Shown in pieces: positions 9,162 through 23,173 of a stretch of 42,500 nucleotides of DNA (the first letter of the stretch is position 1; every line of letters starts with the position of its first letter). The notes below the pieces were generated by a model. It saw only the letters and a list, made by a program, of their open reading frames with translations, ran no database searches and had not been told where the DNA came from. This stretch comes from Emiliania huxleyi CCMP1516. Taxonomy: Eukaryota; Haptophyta; Isochrysidales; Noelaerhabdaceae. A program made the translations under genes and the position numbers. The stretch is taken from positions 2,358 to 44,857 of the forward strand of contig NW_005201176.1 in NCBI RefSeq assembly GCF_000372725.1. The letters run 5' to 3'.

Positions 9162-10313
9162 ATGGCCTCCCACCGCAGCACCCGCCTGTCTGGCCTCTCG
9201 CCAGAGCAGCTCGTCGCCTTCATCGACGAGCAGGCGCCTCTCTGGAGCGCCGCCGCAATGCGCGTGGCGGAGGAGCACGCCGCACGGCTCGTGGAGCAGC
9301 CTGAGTGGGTGCTCTCCGAGGTCCTCCTCTCGCCGGACCTCGCCCCGCACATCCTCGCCCAGCTGCCGACCACGGAGCACGCCGTCAAGGGGACGTGCCG
9401 CGCGTGGCGCCGCGGCTGGAAGGAGACGCTGAAGAAGCGCAAGAGGCCGCGCCTGGTCGTGATCGGCGGCCACGACAGCGATGGCGAGTTTGTCAACTCG
9501 CTGGAGCGGTACGACCCGTCAACGAATGAGTGGGAGGAGAGGGAGGCTGTGGCGCCGATGCCGACGGCACGAAAGTATGTCGGCACGGCGGTGCTCGATG
9601 GCAAGCTCTACGCGCCGGGGGGCGAGAGTGAGGCTGACAGCGCAACTTCCAGCTCGGTGGAGCGGTACGACTTTGCTACGAAGTCGTGGGAGGCGGTGGC
9701 GCCGATGGCGACGGTACGCGAGCATCACGCCGTGGCAGTGCTCGACGGCAAGCTGTACGCTGTGGGCGGGTATAGCGACGTCGTCGGCCGCCTCAGCTCG
9801 GTCGAGCGGTACGACCCGGCGACGAACGCGTGGGAGGCTGTGGCGCCGATAGCGGTGTCGCGGGCTGCTGTTGGCGTGGCGGTGCTCGACGGCAAGCTGT
9901 ATGCTGTGGGCGGCCTCGACGAGGACGATGTCCCCCTCAGCTCGGTCGAGCGGTACGACCCCGCGACGAACGCATGGGAGGCGGTGGCGCCGATGGCGGA
10001 GGTGCGGTGGGGTCTCGCCGTGACGGTGCTCGACGGCAAGCTGTACGCTGTTGGCGGGTACGGCGGCGGCCGCCTCAGCTCGGTCGAGCGGTACGACCCT
10101 GCGTTGGATGCGTGGGAGCCGGTGGCGCCGATGGCGGCGGCTCGCGCAAACCTCGCAGCTGCGGTACTCGATGGCAAGTTGTACGTAATGGGCGGCAACG
10201 ACGAGAACGAGACCCTCAGCTCGCTTGAGCGATACGATCCCGCGACGAACGCGTGGGAGGCGGCTGCGCCGTTGACGACTGCACGATCTTTTCATGGCAT
10301 CACCGTGGCGTAG
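9162..10313 (+). CDS. F-box-like kelch-repeat protein
   Basis: 383 residues from the ATG at 9162, 12 bp after an AT-rich stretch (GAAAAAAAATAG, from 9136). The N-terminal third holds a degenerate F-box-like helix cluster (LLSPDLAPHILAQLPTTEHAVKGTCRAWRRGW). Six kelch blades follow, each with a [SL]VERYDPATNAWEAVAPM core and a LDGKLYAVGG strand, enough for a complete six-blade propeller. F-box/kelch proteins usually act as substrate receptors of SCF ubiquitin ligases; that role here is inferred. The blades are close to each other in DNA sequence, consistent with recent internal duplication. Single exon. Confidence 0.85.
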   Translation: MASHRSTRLSGLSPEQLVAFIDEQAPLWSAAAMRVAEEHAARLVEQPEWVLSEVLLSPDLAPHILAQLPTTEHAVKGTCRAWRRGWKETLKKRKRPRLVVIGGHDSDGEFVNSLERYDPSTNEWEEREAVAPMPTARKYVGTAVLDGKLYAPGGESEADSATSSSVERYDFATKSWEAVAPMATVREHHAVAVLDGKLYAVGGYSDVVGRLSSVERYDPATNAWEAVAPIAVSRAAVGVAVLDGKLYAVGGLDEDDVPLSSVERYDPATNAWEAVAPMAEVRWGLAVTVLDGKLYAVGGYGGGRLSSVERYDPALDAWEPVAPMAAARANLAAAVLDGKLYVMGGNDENETLSSLERYDPATNAWEAAAPLTTARSFHGITVA

Positions 10314-10727
10314 GGTTGGCTCTGGAGGGTGGAGGGCGGAGAGGAAAGCAAGGACTTGATCGAACCCCGCATACGTTATCCATAGAAGCACTATATAATC
10401 TTGGAAGGGTAAGCGGAAAAAGAAAATTTAAAGAAAAAAGTAAATTTCCGAAAAAAGCCGCTGACGCGCAACACACAACTCTCTCTCTCACGCGCCATTC
10501 CCTCTCTCGCGCGGCTGGACCATGTTGACGGAGGGGACGGGGAGGGCGACAGCGACGTCGAGGGGTTGACGCACCACCGTACGGCTCTATGTTTAGACTC
10601 TATCCTGAGGGCGCCAGGCCGCCACCCAAAAGGAGGCCGACAGCTATGGAAGTCACCGAATGGAGGGCGAACGGCATGATACGAAAGGCAGGGCAAGGCG
10701 GATGGAGAAAGAAGTGCCGAGAAGGCG
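10314..10727. other. AT-rich spacer with TATA-like sequence
   Basis: Contains CTATATAATC at about 10389 and a run of GAAAAAG/AAATTT/AAAAAAG words at 10418-10460. This is the most AT-rich stretch nearby and a candidate promoter for the acidic ORF downstream. No gene is recognised within it. Confidence 0.35.
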
Positions 10728-11950
10728 ATGGTGGAGGGGAGGGACGGGAGGACGAAAGAAGGGCGAGGAGAACGAGCGGCCCGCACAGGCCGCGAGCAGA
10801 CAGCGCCTGCTGGCCATTTCGAGACATTCGCAAAGAACGCTAGCTACATGGGAGGGCTTCGTGAAGGATGGATTGAAAAACACGGAGCACAGAGTGCAAC
10901 AGACAGGACGGCGGCGACAGCGGACATGGCAGAGACGAGTGTGAGACAAAGGGCGGCGGGGATGGAGGGCGGTAGCGACGGGGATGGTGACGGTGACAGT
11001 GGCGAGGGAGAGGAAGGGGGTCCATTAACACCAGACAGCGAGAGGGGCGGGGAGGAAAGGGGGAGAGAGGAAGCCAACGGCGATGCCACCAGCAGCAAGG
11101 GACACGATGAACAGGTAGACAACGGCCAAGACGATGGCGAGGACGAGGAGACGCGGGACGATGGCAGGCGAGACGAGGAGGACGGAGGCGAGGGAAGAGG
11201 CAGCGCCGCAGTCGACAGAGGCGACAACGATGGAGAAGGGAAGGGAGCGACAACGCGCACAGAGGATGAGGATATAAACGCTTCCAGTGCGGAGTATGAG
11301 GAGTGGTATCAGCGCCGCCGCGCGAGCCTGACGCTGCCGCCTTCGCTCGGAGCTGAGGTGCGCGCACGTTTACGCCAGGATCGGCATTGTCCCTGCGGTG
11401 TCCCCGTCTCCAAACATTTACGTGTCTCCCTCACGCAGGCGTGCGGCGTCAACAACGACGTCGTTGTGAAGGAGGAGGCCGCCACCGAGGAGGCCGCCAC
11501 CGAGGAGGCCGCCGCCAAGTCCGCCGCCGCCGAGGAGACCGCCGCCGAGGAGTGCGCCGCCGAGGAGACCGCCACCAAGTCCGCCGCCACCAAGTCCGCC
11601 GCCACCGAGGAGGCCGCCGCCGCCGAGGAGGCCGCCTCCGAGGAGGCCGCCGTAGAACACTCACTCACTCACTCACTCACGTGCAACAACCCCCTCGCCG
11701 AGTTCACGTCCAAGAACGAGTTCCTGCATCAGGCGCAGCGGCGCTTCACACGACGGTGGTCCACAACAGGAACTGGCGCGACCTCGCCGTGGAGTTCGCC
11801 GAGGAGGGCTCCGAGGGATCGCGGTCTGCTCCTCGTGGCAAGAATGGCAAGGCGCGTGCCGAGGGCAGGGAGCGGGCGAGGCACGCGGCTCCCGGGAGTC
11901 GGTCCGCTTCGTGGCGGCGAGCCAGGATGGCGCCGGCGCCTTCCTCAACG
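10728..11950 (+). CDS. low-complexity acidic ORF with Ala-Thr-Glu-Glu repeats
   Basis: Start uncertain (GTG at 10728; ATGs at 10926 and 10962 in frame). The first about 180 residues are Gly/Asp/Glu-rich and likely disordered. A CxC segment and a plausible acceptor (CTCACGCAG at about 11438) precede a run of AATEE/AAKS/AAEE repeats (11470-11655). The most natural reading then changes frame near 11746, from EFTSKNEFLHQAQRRF to HTTVVHNRNWRDLAVEFAEEGSEG, implying an indel or unseen splice. No family recognised. The opposite strand gives Gly-rich ORFs of equal length, so the coding strand is not certain. Confidence 0.3.
11470..11655 (+). repeat. 15-bp coding minisatellite
   Basis: Degenerate tandem copies of GCCGCCACCGAGGAG (encoding AATEE on +). 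Variation is mostly in-frame triplet changes (GAGGAG/AAGTCC). Confidence 0.8.
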
Positions 11951-11968
11951 GAGAACCCGTGTATTAGA

Positions 11969-12012
11969 CGACATACTTGAGCACTTGAGCACTCTAGTGC
12001 TCAAGTATGTCG
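11969..12012. repeat. 17-bp perfect inverted repeat (hairpin)
   Basis: CGACATACTTGAGCACT, a 10-base loop, then its exact reverse complement. The word GCACTTGAGCACT recurs immediately downstream (12023-12038). It lies just 3' of the acidic ORF; a 3'-end hairpin or the remnant of a small mobile element are both possible. Confidence 0.75.
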
Positions 12013-12372
12013 TGCTCGACGACTTGAGCACTTGAGCACTGGATAGGGTCGATTCCGCATGGTACGGGACCCCTCGATCGTCTCGCCCTCCCTCACTGGT
12101 GTGTTCATTGGGTAAACTCCGGTACCGCAGGACGCCTGCCACGGCCACGCCCCTCGGGGCGAAGAAGGCGGGCAAGCGTGCCGCGGAGGCGGAGCGCAGG
12201 GCGATTGCGCTTGAGAAGGAGGTGTGGGTTGACAGGGAGTGCCGGGGTGGGCGTCGTAAGGGTGAGGGCGATTGCCGCCCTCCCCCCTTCGCCCACCTCG
12301 ACGCCTTCGTGTAGGCACCCCCGCGACTGTGCCTCTTTTGGTACCGTGGCGTACCTGTAAAAAAGAAAGAAA

Positions 12373-12430
12373 GAAAACAGACAACCCAAGGGAGGGATGG
12401 GAGGACGGCACGCCGCCACCACACAGGGTC
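12373..12430 (+). repeat. 58-bp dispersed repeat, copy 1
   Basis: GAAAACAGACA.CCCAAGGGAGGGATGGGAGGACGGCACGCCGCC.CCACACAGGGTC. The second copy is at 24799-24856 with two mismatches. Similarity ends at both sides of the 58 bp. Here it lies about 100 bp before the ATG of the ClpB-like gene. Confidence 0.8.
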
Positions 12431-12530
12431 GAACCTGTGGGGAGCAAGAGTTCTTTTCGTTGAATTCTTACGTGCCTTTGCCTCTGCTGGTGGCTCTTCT
12501 CACGGCCGCTGCGCGACGGCGCCCAGCCCG

Positions 12531-16623
<4,093 letters not shown>

Positions 16624-17110
16624 GGGCCCGCGGCGGGGGACTAGGGGTCTGCGCCAGGGTCCCCTGCCGGACGCAGTCTCACCAAGGGGTCCTCGACGCG
16701 AGTCGAGGAGCCCGCTCTGTTGCTGCGTCCCGAATAAGAGGAGTCCCCTGACACGCGCGCCATCACGTACAGCTACAGGTACACACCAGTCAACAACGGC
16801 ATAGCATCTCAGTCCGCGGCTCAGCTTGTTTTCTGTGGCGGGGCGGGTACCGGGTAAGACGGTAGAGTGGTCCGGAGGGGTTGACAGTCGCCAGCGCAGG
16901 TGCCTTGGGACCTCTCGTGTTACGTGTATGTGGTCTGGGAATGCAATATGTCTGCTGTGTGCTGAGCTTAGAGCTACGGTAATCGGTATGCGATTGATTG
17001 ATTGATGGGAAGGCGAAACACAGTCCGACCAACGTCCAACGACTGGGACACCAACGCGGTATGGGTGGACGCAGGACGGGCGATGACGGTCACACAGGAG
17101 CGACACACAG
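16624..17110. other. intergenic, no gene seen
   Basis: 3' flank of the ClpB-like gene. Frames here are short or shadows. Contains a TGATTGATTGATTGATGG short tandem run near 17007. Confidence 0.35.
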
Positions 17111-17164
17111 AACCACAAGACAAGACACTCAGCCAACGTTGGCTGAGTGTCTTGTCTTGTGGTT
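17111..17164. repeat. perfect 54-bp palindrome
   Basis: A 27-base arm beginning AACCACAAGACAAGACACTC is followed directly, with no spacer, by its exact reverse complement; the centre is AAC|GTT at 17137/17138. Followed by TATATACG. No similar arm seen elsewhere in the window. Confidence 0.9.
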
Positions 17165-17357
17165 ATATACGTCAGTGCGACCCTCCCGCAAGTGCTATTA
17201 GCACAAACCCAAAAGGGGGGCAGGATGGCCGATTCGTCGCTGGTTCCCACTGACTGGAGTGACGGGCTAGCCAAACCATTGAAGACGCCGTGTCGATGAG
17301 CTTCTAACTCGATCGCGTTCTCGAGATACAGCTTGAGATGTGCGAGTTGGAGTGGCC

Positions 17358-17648
17358 TCACGGAGTCGGCGCTGCCGCTCGGCGCTCTTCTGCTGGTTTG
17401 GCGATCCAGCGCTGCTCGTCCAGACAGAGGCTGCCTCCACTCCTGAGCTGCTCAGGCCTGGTCAAGGCCATCCACCGGCATGCTCTGGGAGCGCGGATGC
17501 ACAGCAGCTCGCGCTGCTGGACCCACGGTGGCTGCCTTCGGCCACCGGCAGCGCCGGTGCGACGACATGCTGGCGGCGGTCTTCCGCAAACTACTGTCAG
17601 GCAAGTGCACGACGAGATATGACCATGGGCGCTCGCATGTGTGCTCAA
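17358..17648 (-). CDS. hypothetical 96-aa ORF
   Basis: ATG-initiated ORF, Cys/Arg/Pro-rich, no recognised domain. Support comes only from a box about 60 bp upstream on its strand (AGCACAAAAAAATCACAG), which resembles the box in front of the 8.7-kb membrane gene. Both + strand frames are also open here, so it may be spurious. Confidence 0.2.
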   Translation of the reverse strand: MSTHASAHGHISSCTCLTVVCGRPPPACRRTGAAGGRRQPPWVQQRELLCIRAPRACRWMALTRPEQLRSGGSLCLDEQRWIAKPAEERRAAAPTP

Positions 17649-17879
17649 GGCACCTCAGGGCTGCTGCGTGACGCGTGGCTCGGCTCCGCGAGCGCTTGTG
17701 AATTTTCTGTGATTTTTTTGTGCTAAAATAGCACTTGCAGGAGTTCGTATATGTGTTTTACTCGTGCGCTCTTGCTGTTGCTCACAGTACGTGGTCGCAA
17801 TAAAACTGAACCCCGAAAGGCAGCGTGACACACCGCCGCTGGGTTGTGGATCAGGATGCCTGCATGCCTCCCAGCCACT

Positions 17880-18857
17880 CTATGCGTCCAACGCGGCAAA
17901 GGTTATCTCAACCTCCACCCACCCCTGGCTGGGATGGCCTATCAGCTCGACTTTCTTCTTGGTCGGCTCACCCGGTGCCAACCCCGTCAACACGATGTCC
18001 CCGTGGCCAAGCGGGTCGTCGGCCGTGAGCGTGTCAGAGTCCCACACCTCGAGTCGCAGCGGCTTGAGGTCGTCCACGTTGAGCTGCAGCGTCTCGTTCC
18101 ACTCCGGGTTGAGGTCGTTGTCAATGACCTTCGTCTGCGCGCTCTTTCCGGTCGGCGAGATAATCTTGACGTACGGGTCCGACTTATCGAGCCCGAGACC
18201 CGTTGAATCGTCCGCGTTGAGCAGGTCGTGCGCCTTGAGCACGCGGACAATGGCGATCCCAGCGTGCACCTGGCCCTTGCTCGAGAAGCGATCCGAGGTC
18301 CTCGCCGCCTCGACGACCACGCCGTCGCCGCCCGCCTTGAAGGCCATCTTCTCGTACTTGGACTTGACGAAGGCCACCTTGGTCTCGAGCGGCGCGTCCG
18401 CATCGGGCTTGCTCGCGGCGGCCGCGCTGTGCGCCTCGAGCTCGGCGTTCACCACCGCGTTGCCCTTGGATAGCATGAACGCTTGCGCCTCTTCGCTCCA
18501 CGCATCCATCTTGAGAGACAGCGGCTTCGAGATGTGGACGCCTAGGCCACGGTGTGCGCCTACGCACTCGTTGCACAGCACCACGCCGAGGTTCGAGGAC
18601 GCCCAGGTGGGAGGCTCTTTGCTTGCGCAGTCGGCACAAGCGCTGTTGCCGCCGACCGCGAGCAGACGGTCGTAAAAGTCGCCGTTGACGGCGAGGGCGG
18701 CGGCGGCCATCTCGGCCGGGCCGGGCCTCTCTGCGCCACGCTTTGGCCTCTCATTCCTGCTGATCTCGGCAGGCGGCGGCGGCCCCGGCTGCGGCCCGGC
18801 ATCTTCGTCGTCTGGCACGTCTGTCAGCCACGAGCACTGACGAAACAAGGCTAGCAT
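17880..18857 (-). CDS. ArfGAP-C2 domain protein (AGD12/ZAC-like)
   Basis: 325 residues from the Met at 18857; the Met at 18710 (276 aa) also precedes the whole ArfGAP domain, and an in-frame Met at 19016 would add a basic leader. The zinc finger is CADC-x17-CNEC (Cys about 74, 77, 95, 98), followed by HRGLGVHIS, which contains the catalytic arginine of ArfGAPs. The domain is compact. A C2 domain fills the C-terminal half: GIAIVRVLKAHDLL, DPYVKI, DNDLNPEWNETL, VWDSDTLTADDPLG, with the acidic loop residues expected for calcium. This ArfGAP-C2 order is that of plant AGD11-13, which act on Arf GTPases at membranes in response to calcium/phospholipid. Single exon. Confidence 0.88.
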   Translation of the reverse strand: MLALFRQCSWLTDVPDDEDAGPQPGPPPPAEISRNERPKRGAERPGPAEMAAAALAVNGDFYDRLLAVGGNSACADCASKEPPTWASSNLGVVLCNECVGAHRGLGVHISKPLSLKMDAWSEEAQAFMLSKGNAVVNAELEAHSAAAASKPDADAPLETKVAFVKSKYEKMAFKAGGDGVVVEAARTSDRFSSKGQVHAGIAIVRVLKAHDLLNADDSTGLGLDKSDPYVKIISPTGKSAQTKVIDNDLNPEWNETLQLNVDDLKPLRLEVWDSDTLTADDPLGHGDIVLTGLAPGEPTKKKVELIGHPSQGWVEVEITFAALDA

Positions 18858-19102
18858 CTCTAGCCCGGCAGAACCCGGCCAGCTCTTAGGCTGTCGCTGT
18901 CGCTCCCGACCTCTCCCGCCTCTCCGACCACGTCCTCGGCGCCGTTTGCGGAGCCCTGTAGAAGCGCAGGCTGCGAGGACGTACGTTTGGTGGATCGACG
19001 TTGGTGGATCGAGCACTCGTCCTGTTGATGGATCAGACGCGGACGCCTCGTTTGTCGGGGGTGGGGTGGGGGGGGGGGTGAGGGCGTTCTAACTGCCACT
19101 CA

Positions 19103-19104
<2 letters not shown>

Positions 19105-19197
<93 letters not shown>
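19105..19197. repeat. (GT)n microsatellite
   Basis: About 46 uninterrupted GT units in the 5' flank of the ArfGAP-C2 gene. Confidence 0.97.
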
Positions 19198-19198
<1 letters not shown>

Positions 19199-19413
19199 TA
19201 AAACTTCTGATGCCATGCATGACCTAGTAGTGTCCCCAGCTATGGGCGTGTCCACGTTGGAGCCAGGTGTGGTGTGGGCGCGAGAATAGCTCCGCCGTTC
19301 ATGGAGGCAACCGATGCGAGTCGACTGGTGTGTGTCGTCGTGGGATCGTATCAAGAATACTCACTCACACACACTGCCACTCACAGGAGGTTCGGCTCAG
19401 GTGAGAATAATGC

Positions 19414-19430
19414 GGAAAAAAGAATTTTAC
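19414..19430 (+). promoter_or_regulatory. GAAAAAAGAATTTTAC box without an assigned gene
   Basis: Same AT-rich word as found upstream of other genes, sitting 10 bp outside the left inverted repeat of the 19440-19994 element. No convincing ORF starts nearby on either strand. Confidence 0.25.
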
Positions 19431-19439
19431 AACACAAAA

Positions 19440-19994
19440 GAAAGTTATTTAGGGACATGCCGGTTTCGGACATCGGCGAACGATCGGAAGGGTGCCGCCT
19501 GCACACAAATGGAGTCCAGCAATGTGGGACCTCAGTCCCAGAAGCTTGGAGCTTCAGGCCGCGACCACGTGGCTAGGTGGACACTAAAGTGCCATTTTGG
19601 CGCCAAATCTTGGCGGGAAATGACACGTGTCTTGGCGGGAGTGTGGTGAGGCTGCGCTGCTCGACAGCGCTGCTGTTGAGCGCCAGCTGCTGCTTCCTTC
19701 AGCCAGACGGCCGGGCCTGCGCAGCACAACCGCTGGCCTTCCTCCTGCCCCACAGGAGCGCGCCAAGGCGCGCGTCTGGGCAAGCAGTGCGTCTCATCGC
19801 GATGCGAGAGTCGACGCTGTGACGCCGCCGCTCGCCGGCTAGAATGACAGTGGCAGCATTCGAGTACGCGTCGAGCTGTGCGTACCAGCACTTGTATGCG
19901 AGCTCATTGTGTCCCTGAGCTGCTGTGGGGTGCGTGGGCTCAGCTGCAGAGCACGTACTGGGCGGCGGTAGGGGGGTGTCCCTAAATAACTTTC
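19440..19994. mobile_element. 555-bp element with 18-bp terminal inverted repeats
   Basis: GAAAGTTATTTAGGGACA (19440-19457) is repeated as its exact reverse complement at 19977-19994. No transposase-like ORF lies between, so it would be a non-autonomous (MITE-like) insertion. No clear target-site duplication. Inside are TTTGGCGCCAAA (19596-19607) and TTGGCGGGAAA (19610-19620), both matching the E2F site consensus. Alternatively the arms may simply be paired regulatory sites. Confidence 0.5.
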
Positions 19995-20550
19995 GCGGGA
20001 GGAGGTATGCGAGCAGAGGCGCGTGTGCTAAATCTAGGCCGCACGTCGTGGCACTATGACGGAGGTAGACGTGCGGCCGCAGCGCGCCCGCCGCAGGCTC
20101 GGCGGTGCGCGCGTGTTGGCGAGAAAGTTGCGGGTAGAGCCATGCCCGACTTTTCGAAGACGAGCCCCACGCCACGGATGCCAGCCGTGCCTTCGCGGGA
20201 GTCGTCTCTCGAGCCGCGTCCCGTCTCGGCACTGTCCCTGAGTGCGTCCCGCCTTGGCGGCACACACTCTCGACGAGGACAGTCCTGCCTACGGGAACGT
20301 GTCGCGCGCCGGCGACGGTTGCGGCGTGGTCGTTGTCTGTACGAAGCGAAGATGGCACGACCACCGCCCTGCATCGCAGACCGGGCAAGGAGGGGCCTGC
20401 TCCCGTTCCGCGAGGAACAGGAGGTCTCCCCCCCTCCCCCGGCCTGAGCAGCTACGGGTGGAAGGCAGCCCCTTGAGTCGAGGGCGGCGCGACCATTGCC
20501 CTGACTCAAAGACCAGCTAGCTGGTCCGTCAGTGCGGATGGTCTCGCGCG

Positions 20551-20563
20551 GAAAAAAGAATTC
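20551..20563 (+). promoter_or_regulatory. GAAAAAAGAATTC box before the ankyrin gene
   Basis: AT-rich box in GC-rich DNA ending 21 bp before the ATG at 20585. Same motif and orientation (relative to the gene) as at 8850-8867. Confidence 0.35.
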
Positions 20564-20584
20564 GCGCACACGCCGCCCGCCTCC

Positions 20585-23173
20585 ATGCTCTCCATCGTGC
20601 CGCAGCCAGCGCCGCACGTGGACGCGGTGTTGCGAGGCGACGAAGCGGCGGTGCGTTCGTGGCTCGAGAGAGGCGGGCGAGCAAACACCGCGCGCGAGGA
20701 TGGCGAAGTTATCGGCATTACCCTGCTGATGGACGCTGCCGTTGGAGGCCACGAGCGGGTGGCTGCCTTGCTGCTGCAACATGGCGCTCGAGTCAACCTG
20801 CAGAGCAGCACCGGCCGCACCGCGCTGATGGCCGCCGCAGGCCAAGGCCACGAGCGGGTCGTCGTGCTGCTGCTTCAGCGCGGCGCGGCGATAAACACGC
20901 AGAACGGCAATGGCGACAACGCGCTGATGCTCGCCGCCGGCAACGGCCACGAGCGGGTGGTTGAGCTGCTGCTGCGAGGCGGCGCGGAGATCAACGTGCA
21001 GAGTAGCACCGGCGTCACTGCGCTGATGGGCGCCATCATCACCGGCCACGAGCGGGTGGTCGACTACCTGCTTCAGCACGGCGCGGATGCCAACCTGCAG
21101 GATAGCGACAGCTGGACCACACTGATGCACGCCGCCAGCCAAGGCCGCGAGCAGGTGGTCGAGCTGCTGCTGCGGCGCGGCGCTGAGGTCAATCTGCAGG
21201 ACAGCGACGGCTGCACCGCACTGATGGCCGCCGCCCAGGGAGGCCACGAGCGAGTGGTCGAGCTGCTGCTGCAGCGCGGCGCGGAGATCAACCTGCAGAG
21301 CAGCAAAGGCCGCACCGCGCTGATGAACGCCGCCATCCCAGGCCACGAGCGTGTGGTCGAGTTGCTCATGCGGCACGGCGCTGAGATCAACTTGCAGGAC
21401 GACGACGGCTTCACCGCGCTGATCGTCGCCGCCCAGGGAGGCCACGAGCGGGTGGTCGAGCTGCTGCTTCGACATCAAGGCGCGGAGATCAACCTGCAGA
21501 ACAGCAAAGGCCGCACCGCGCTGATGAACGCCGCCATCCCAGGCCACGAGCGTGTGGTCGAGTTGCTCATGCGGCACGGCGCTGAGATCAACCTGCAGGA
21601 CAGCAACGGCAGCTCCGCGCTGTTGGGCGCCGCCGACAGAGGCCACGAGCGGGTGGTCGACCTGCTGCTACAGCACGGCGCTGAGATCAACCTGCAGAGC
21701 AGCAGCGGCTACACCGCGCTGATGGCCGCCGCCACCATCGGCCAAGAGCGGGTGGTCGAGTTGCTGCTGCGGCGCGGCGCGGAGATCAACTTGCAGGACG
21801 ACGACGGCTACACCTCGCTGATGGGCGCCGCCTACAGCGGCCACCCCGCCGTCGTGCTCCGCCTGCTTCGGGCTGGCGCAGATGCAAAGGCTCGCTCTGC
21901 AGACGGCAGGTCCGCGCTGCAGATCGCCAAGGAGGAGGCGGCCAGGGTGCAAGCTACTGCCGACGCCACTACTTCAACTAAGGACCACGACGGGTGCGTG
22001 CGCGCTCTCACAGAGCACGCAGCGGCGCTGAGGGAGGCGGAGGCGGCAGAGAAGGCGGCAGAGAAGGCGCTCGAGGCCAAGGGGCGGCGCGAGCAGCGCG
22101 AGCGGGAGGAGGCGGCGGTGGCGCGAGAGCGCGAGCAGGCGGCACGCAGGCGCGAAGCAGAGCGGGCGGCGGACGAGGCGCGGCGGGCGGCGGATGCAGC
22201 GGCACTGGAGGAGCAAAGGCGAGCGATTGCGGCGGAGGCGGAGGCGAAGCTGGCCGCTGAGCGCGCGGCAGCAGAAGAGACGCTGCGGGCGAGGGAGGCG
22301 GAGAGGCGAGCAGCAGAGGAGACGCAGCGAGAGGAGCAGCGGGCGGCCGCGGCGGAGCGCAAAGCCGCTCAGGCAGAGGCGGCGCGGCGCGAGAAGGAGG
22401 CTGCGGACAGGAGGGCGGAGGAAGAGAAGGCGAGGCGGCGCGCAAAGGCGGCGGAGGCAACAGCGGCCAAGAAGGAGGCCAAGGCGAAGAACAGCAAGGC
22501 GAAGAAGGCGCCGTCCGCCTTGAAACTCGAGGAGGAGCGGAGGGCGAAGGCTGCGGCAGAGGTTCGCGCACAGGAGGAGAGGGCGGCGCAGCTGGCTGCT
22601 GAGCAGGAGGAGGCGAGGCGGGCGGAGCGGGAGGCGGCAGAGCTTGCGGGTGCGGCGGAGCGGGCGGCGCTGCGCGAGGATGCGGAGCTGGCAGAGGCGC
22701 TGCGCCGGTCAGAGGTGGATGCGGAGGAGGCGCTGGCGCGTCGGGTGTCGCGGTGCGAGGAGGCAGTGAGCAGCGAGTCGACCGGCGGCAGCGGGGACTT
22801 GCCGCGGCGTGTCGAGCGGTTGGAGGCGAGCCTCGGCGCGGCGACCGAGGGCAGCCTCGAGGAGCGGGTCGGCGCCATCGAGCGCATGATCGAGCCAGAG
22901 GCGGGAGAGGCGGCGGAGCAGCATCTGCCAATCACCGAGCCGTTTGCTGCCGTCTCACTAGCGGACGCCGGCCTCGACACGGGGCGGCCGGCTGCCCCAG
23001 AGTCCACGATGGGGGGAGAGACGTCGTGCATCATATGCTTCGAGCGGCCGAAGTCTCACCTCGCGGTGCCGTGCAGCCACTTGTGCATTTGCGGTCCATG
23101 CGCCGAGCTGATGCGAGAGTGTCCTTATTGCCGCGAGCCAGTGATGATGTGGCTCGCCCCGCGCCCTGTGTGA
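20585..23173 (+). CDS. ankyrin-repeat / coiled-coil / RING protein
   Basis: 862 residues, one exon. An N-terminal cap is followed by about 13 ankyrin repeats of 33 residues (to about residue 450), most reading TALMxAAxxGHERVVELLLxxGAEINLQ. Repeats 7 and 9 are nearly identical, a sign of recent two-repeat duplication. Residues about 470-760 are a charged Ala/Glu/Arg coiled coil. The C-terminus is a RING of the IAP/MAPL type: CIIC at 815, then PCSHLCICGPC and CPYC, ending 12 residues before the stop. It is probably an E3 ubiquitin ligase with the ankyrin array binding the substrate. Ankyrin-RING proteins of this plan are common in protists and animals; the exact target is unknown. Confidence 0.88.
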   Translation: MLSIVPQPAPHVDAVLRGDEAAVRSWLERGGRANTAREDGEVIGITLLMDAAVGGHERVAALLLQHGARVNLQSSTGRTALMAAAGQGHERVVVLLLQRGAAINTQNGNGDNALMLAAGNGHERVVELLLRGGAEINVQSSTGVTALMGAIITGHERVVDYLLQHGADANLQDSDSWTTLMHAASQGREQVVELLLRRGAEVNLQDSDGCTALMAAAQGGHERVVELLLQRGAEINLQSSKGRTALMNAAIPGHERVVELLMRHGAEINLQDDDGFTALIVAAQGGHERVVELLLRHQGAEINLQNSKGRTALMNAAIPGHERVVELLMRHGAEINLQDSNGSSALLGAADRGHERVVDLLLQHGAEINLQSSSGYTALMAAATIGQERVVELLLRRGAEINLQDDDGYTSLMGAAYSGHPAVVLRLLRAGADAKARSADGRSALQIAKEEAARVQATADATTSTKDHDGCVRALTEHAAALREAEAAEKAAEKALEAKGRREQREREEAAVAREREQAARRREAERAADEARRAADAAALEEQRRAIAAEAEAKLAAERAAAEETLRAREAERRAAEETQREEQRAAAAERKAAQAEAARREKEAADRRAEEEKARRRAKAAEATAAKKEAKAKNSKAKKAPSALKLEEERRAKAAAEVRAQEERAAQLAAEQEEARRAEREAAELAGAAERAALREDAELAEALRRSEVDAEEALARRVSRCEEAVSSESTGGSGDLPRRVERLEASLGAATEGSLEERVGAIERMIEPEAGEAAEQHLPITEPFAAVSLADAGLDTGRPAAPESTMGGETSCIICFERPKSHLAVPCSHLCICGPCAELMRECPYCREPVMMWLAPRPV
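21292..21600 (+). repeat. near-identical ankyrin repeat duplication
   Basis: The segment beginning CTGCAGAGCAGCAAAGGCCG (about 21292) recurs about 200 bp later (about 21494) over roughly 100 bp with almost no change, covering ankyrin repeats 7 and 9. Confidence 0.75.

Noticed and set aside
9519..10391. 290-residue minus-strand frame over the kelch gene
   Set aside because: Repeats only because the kelch repeats do; no recognisable domain, and the + frame has perfect kelch motifs.
11673..11990. Glutamate-dehydrogenase-like start in the EFTSKNEFLHQAQRRF segment
   Set aside because: Only a loose resemblance to the EFHQAV motif over about 10 residues and nothing downstream fits; left as unassigned.
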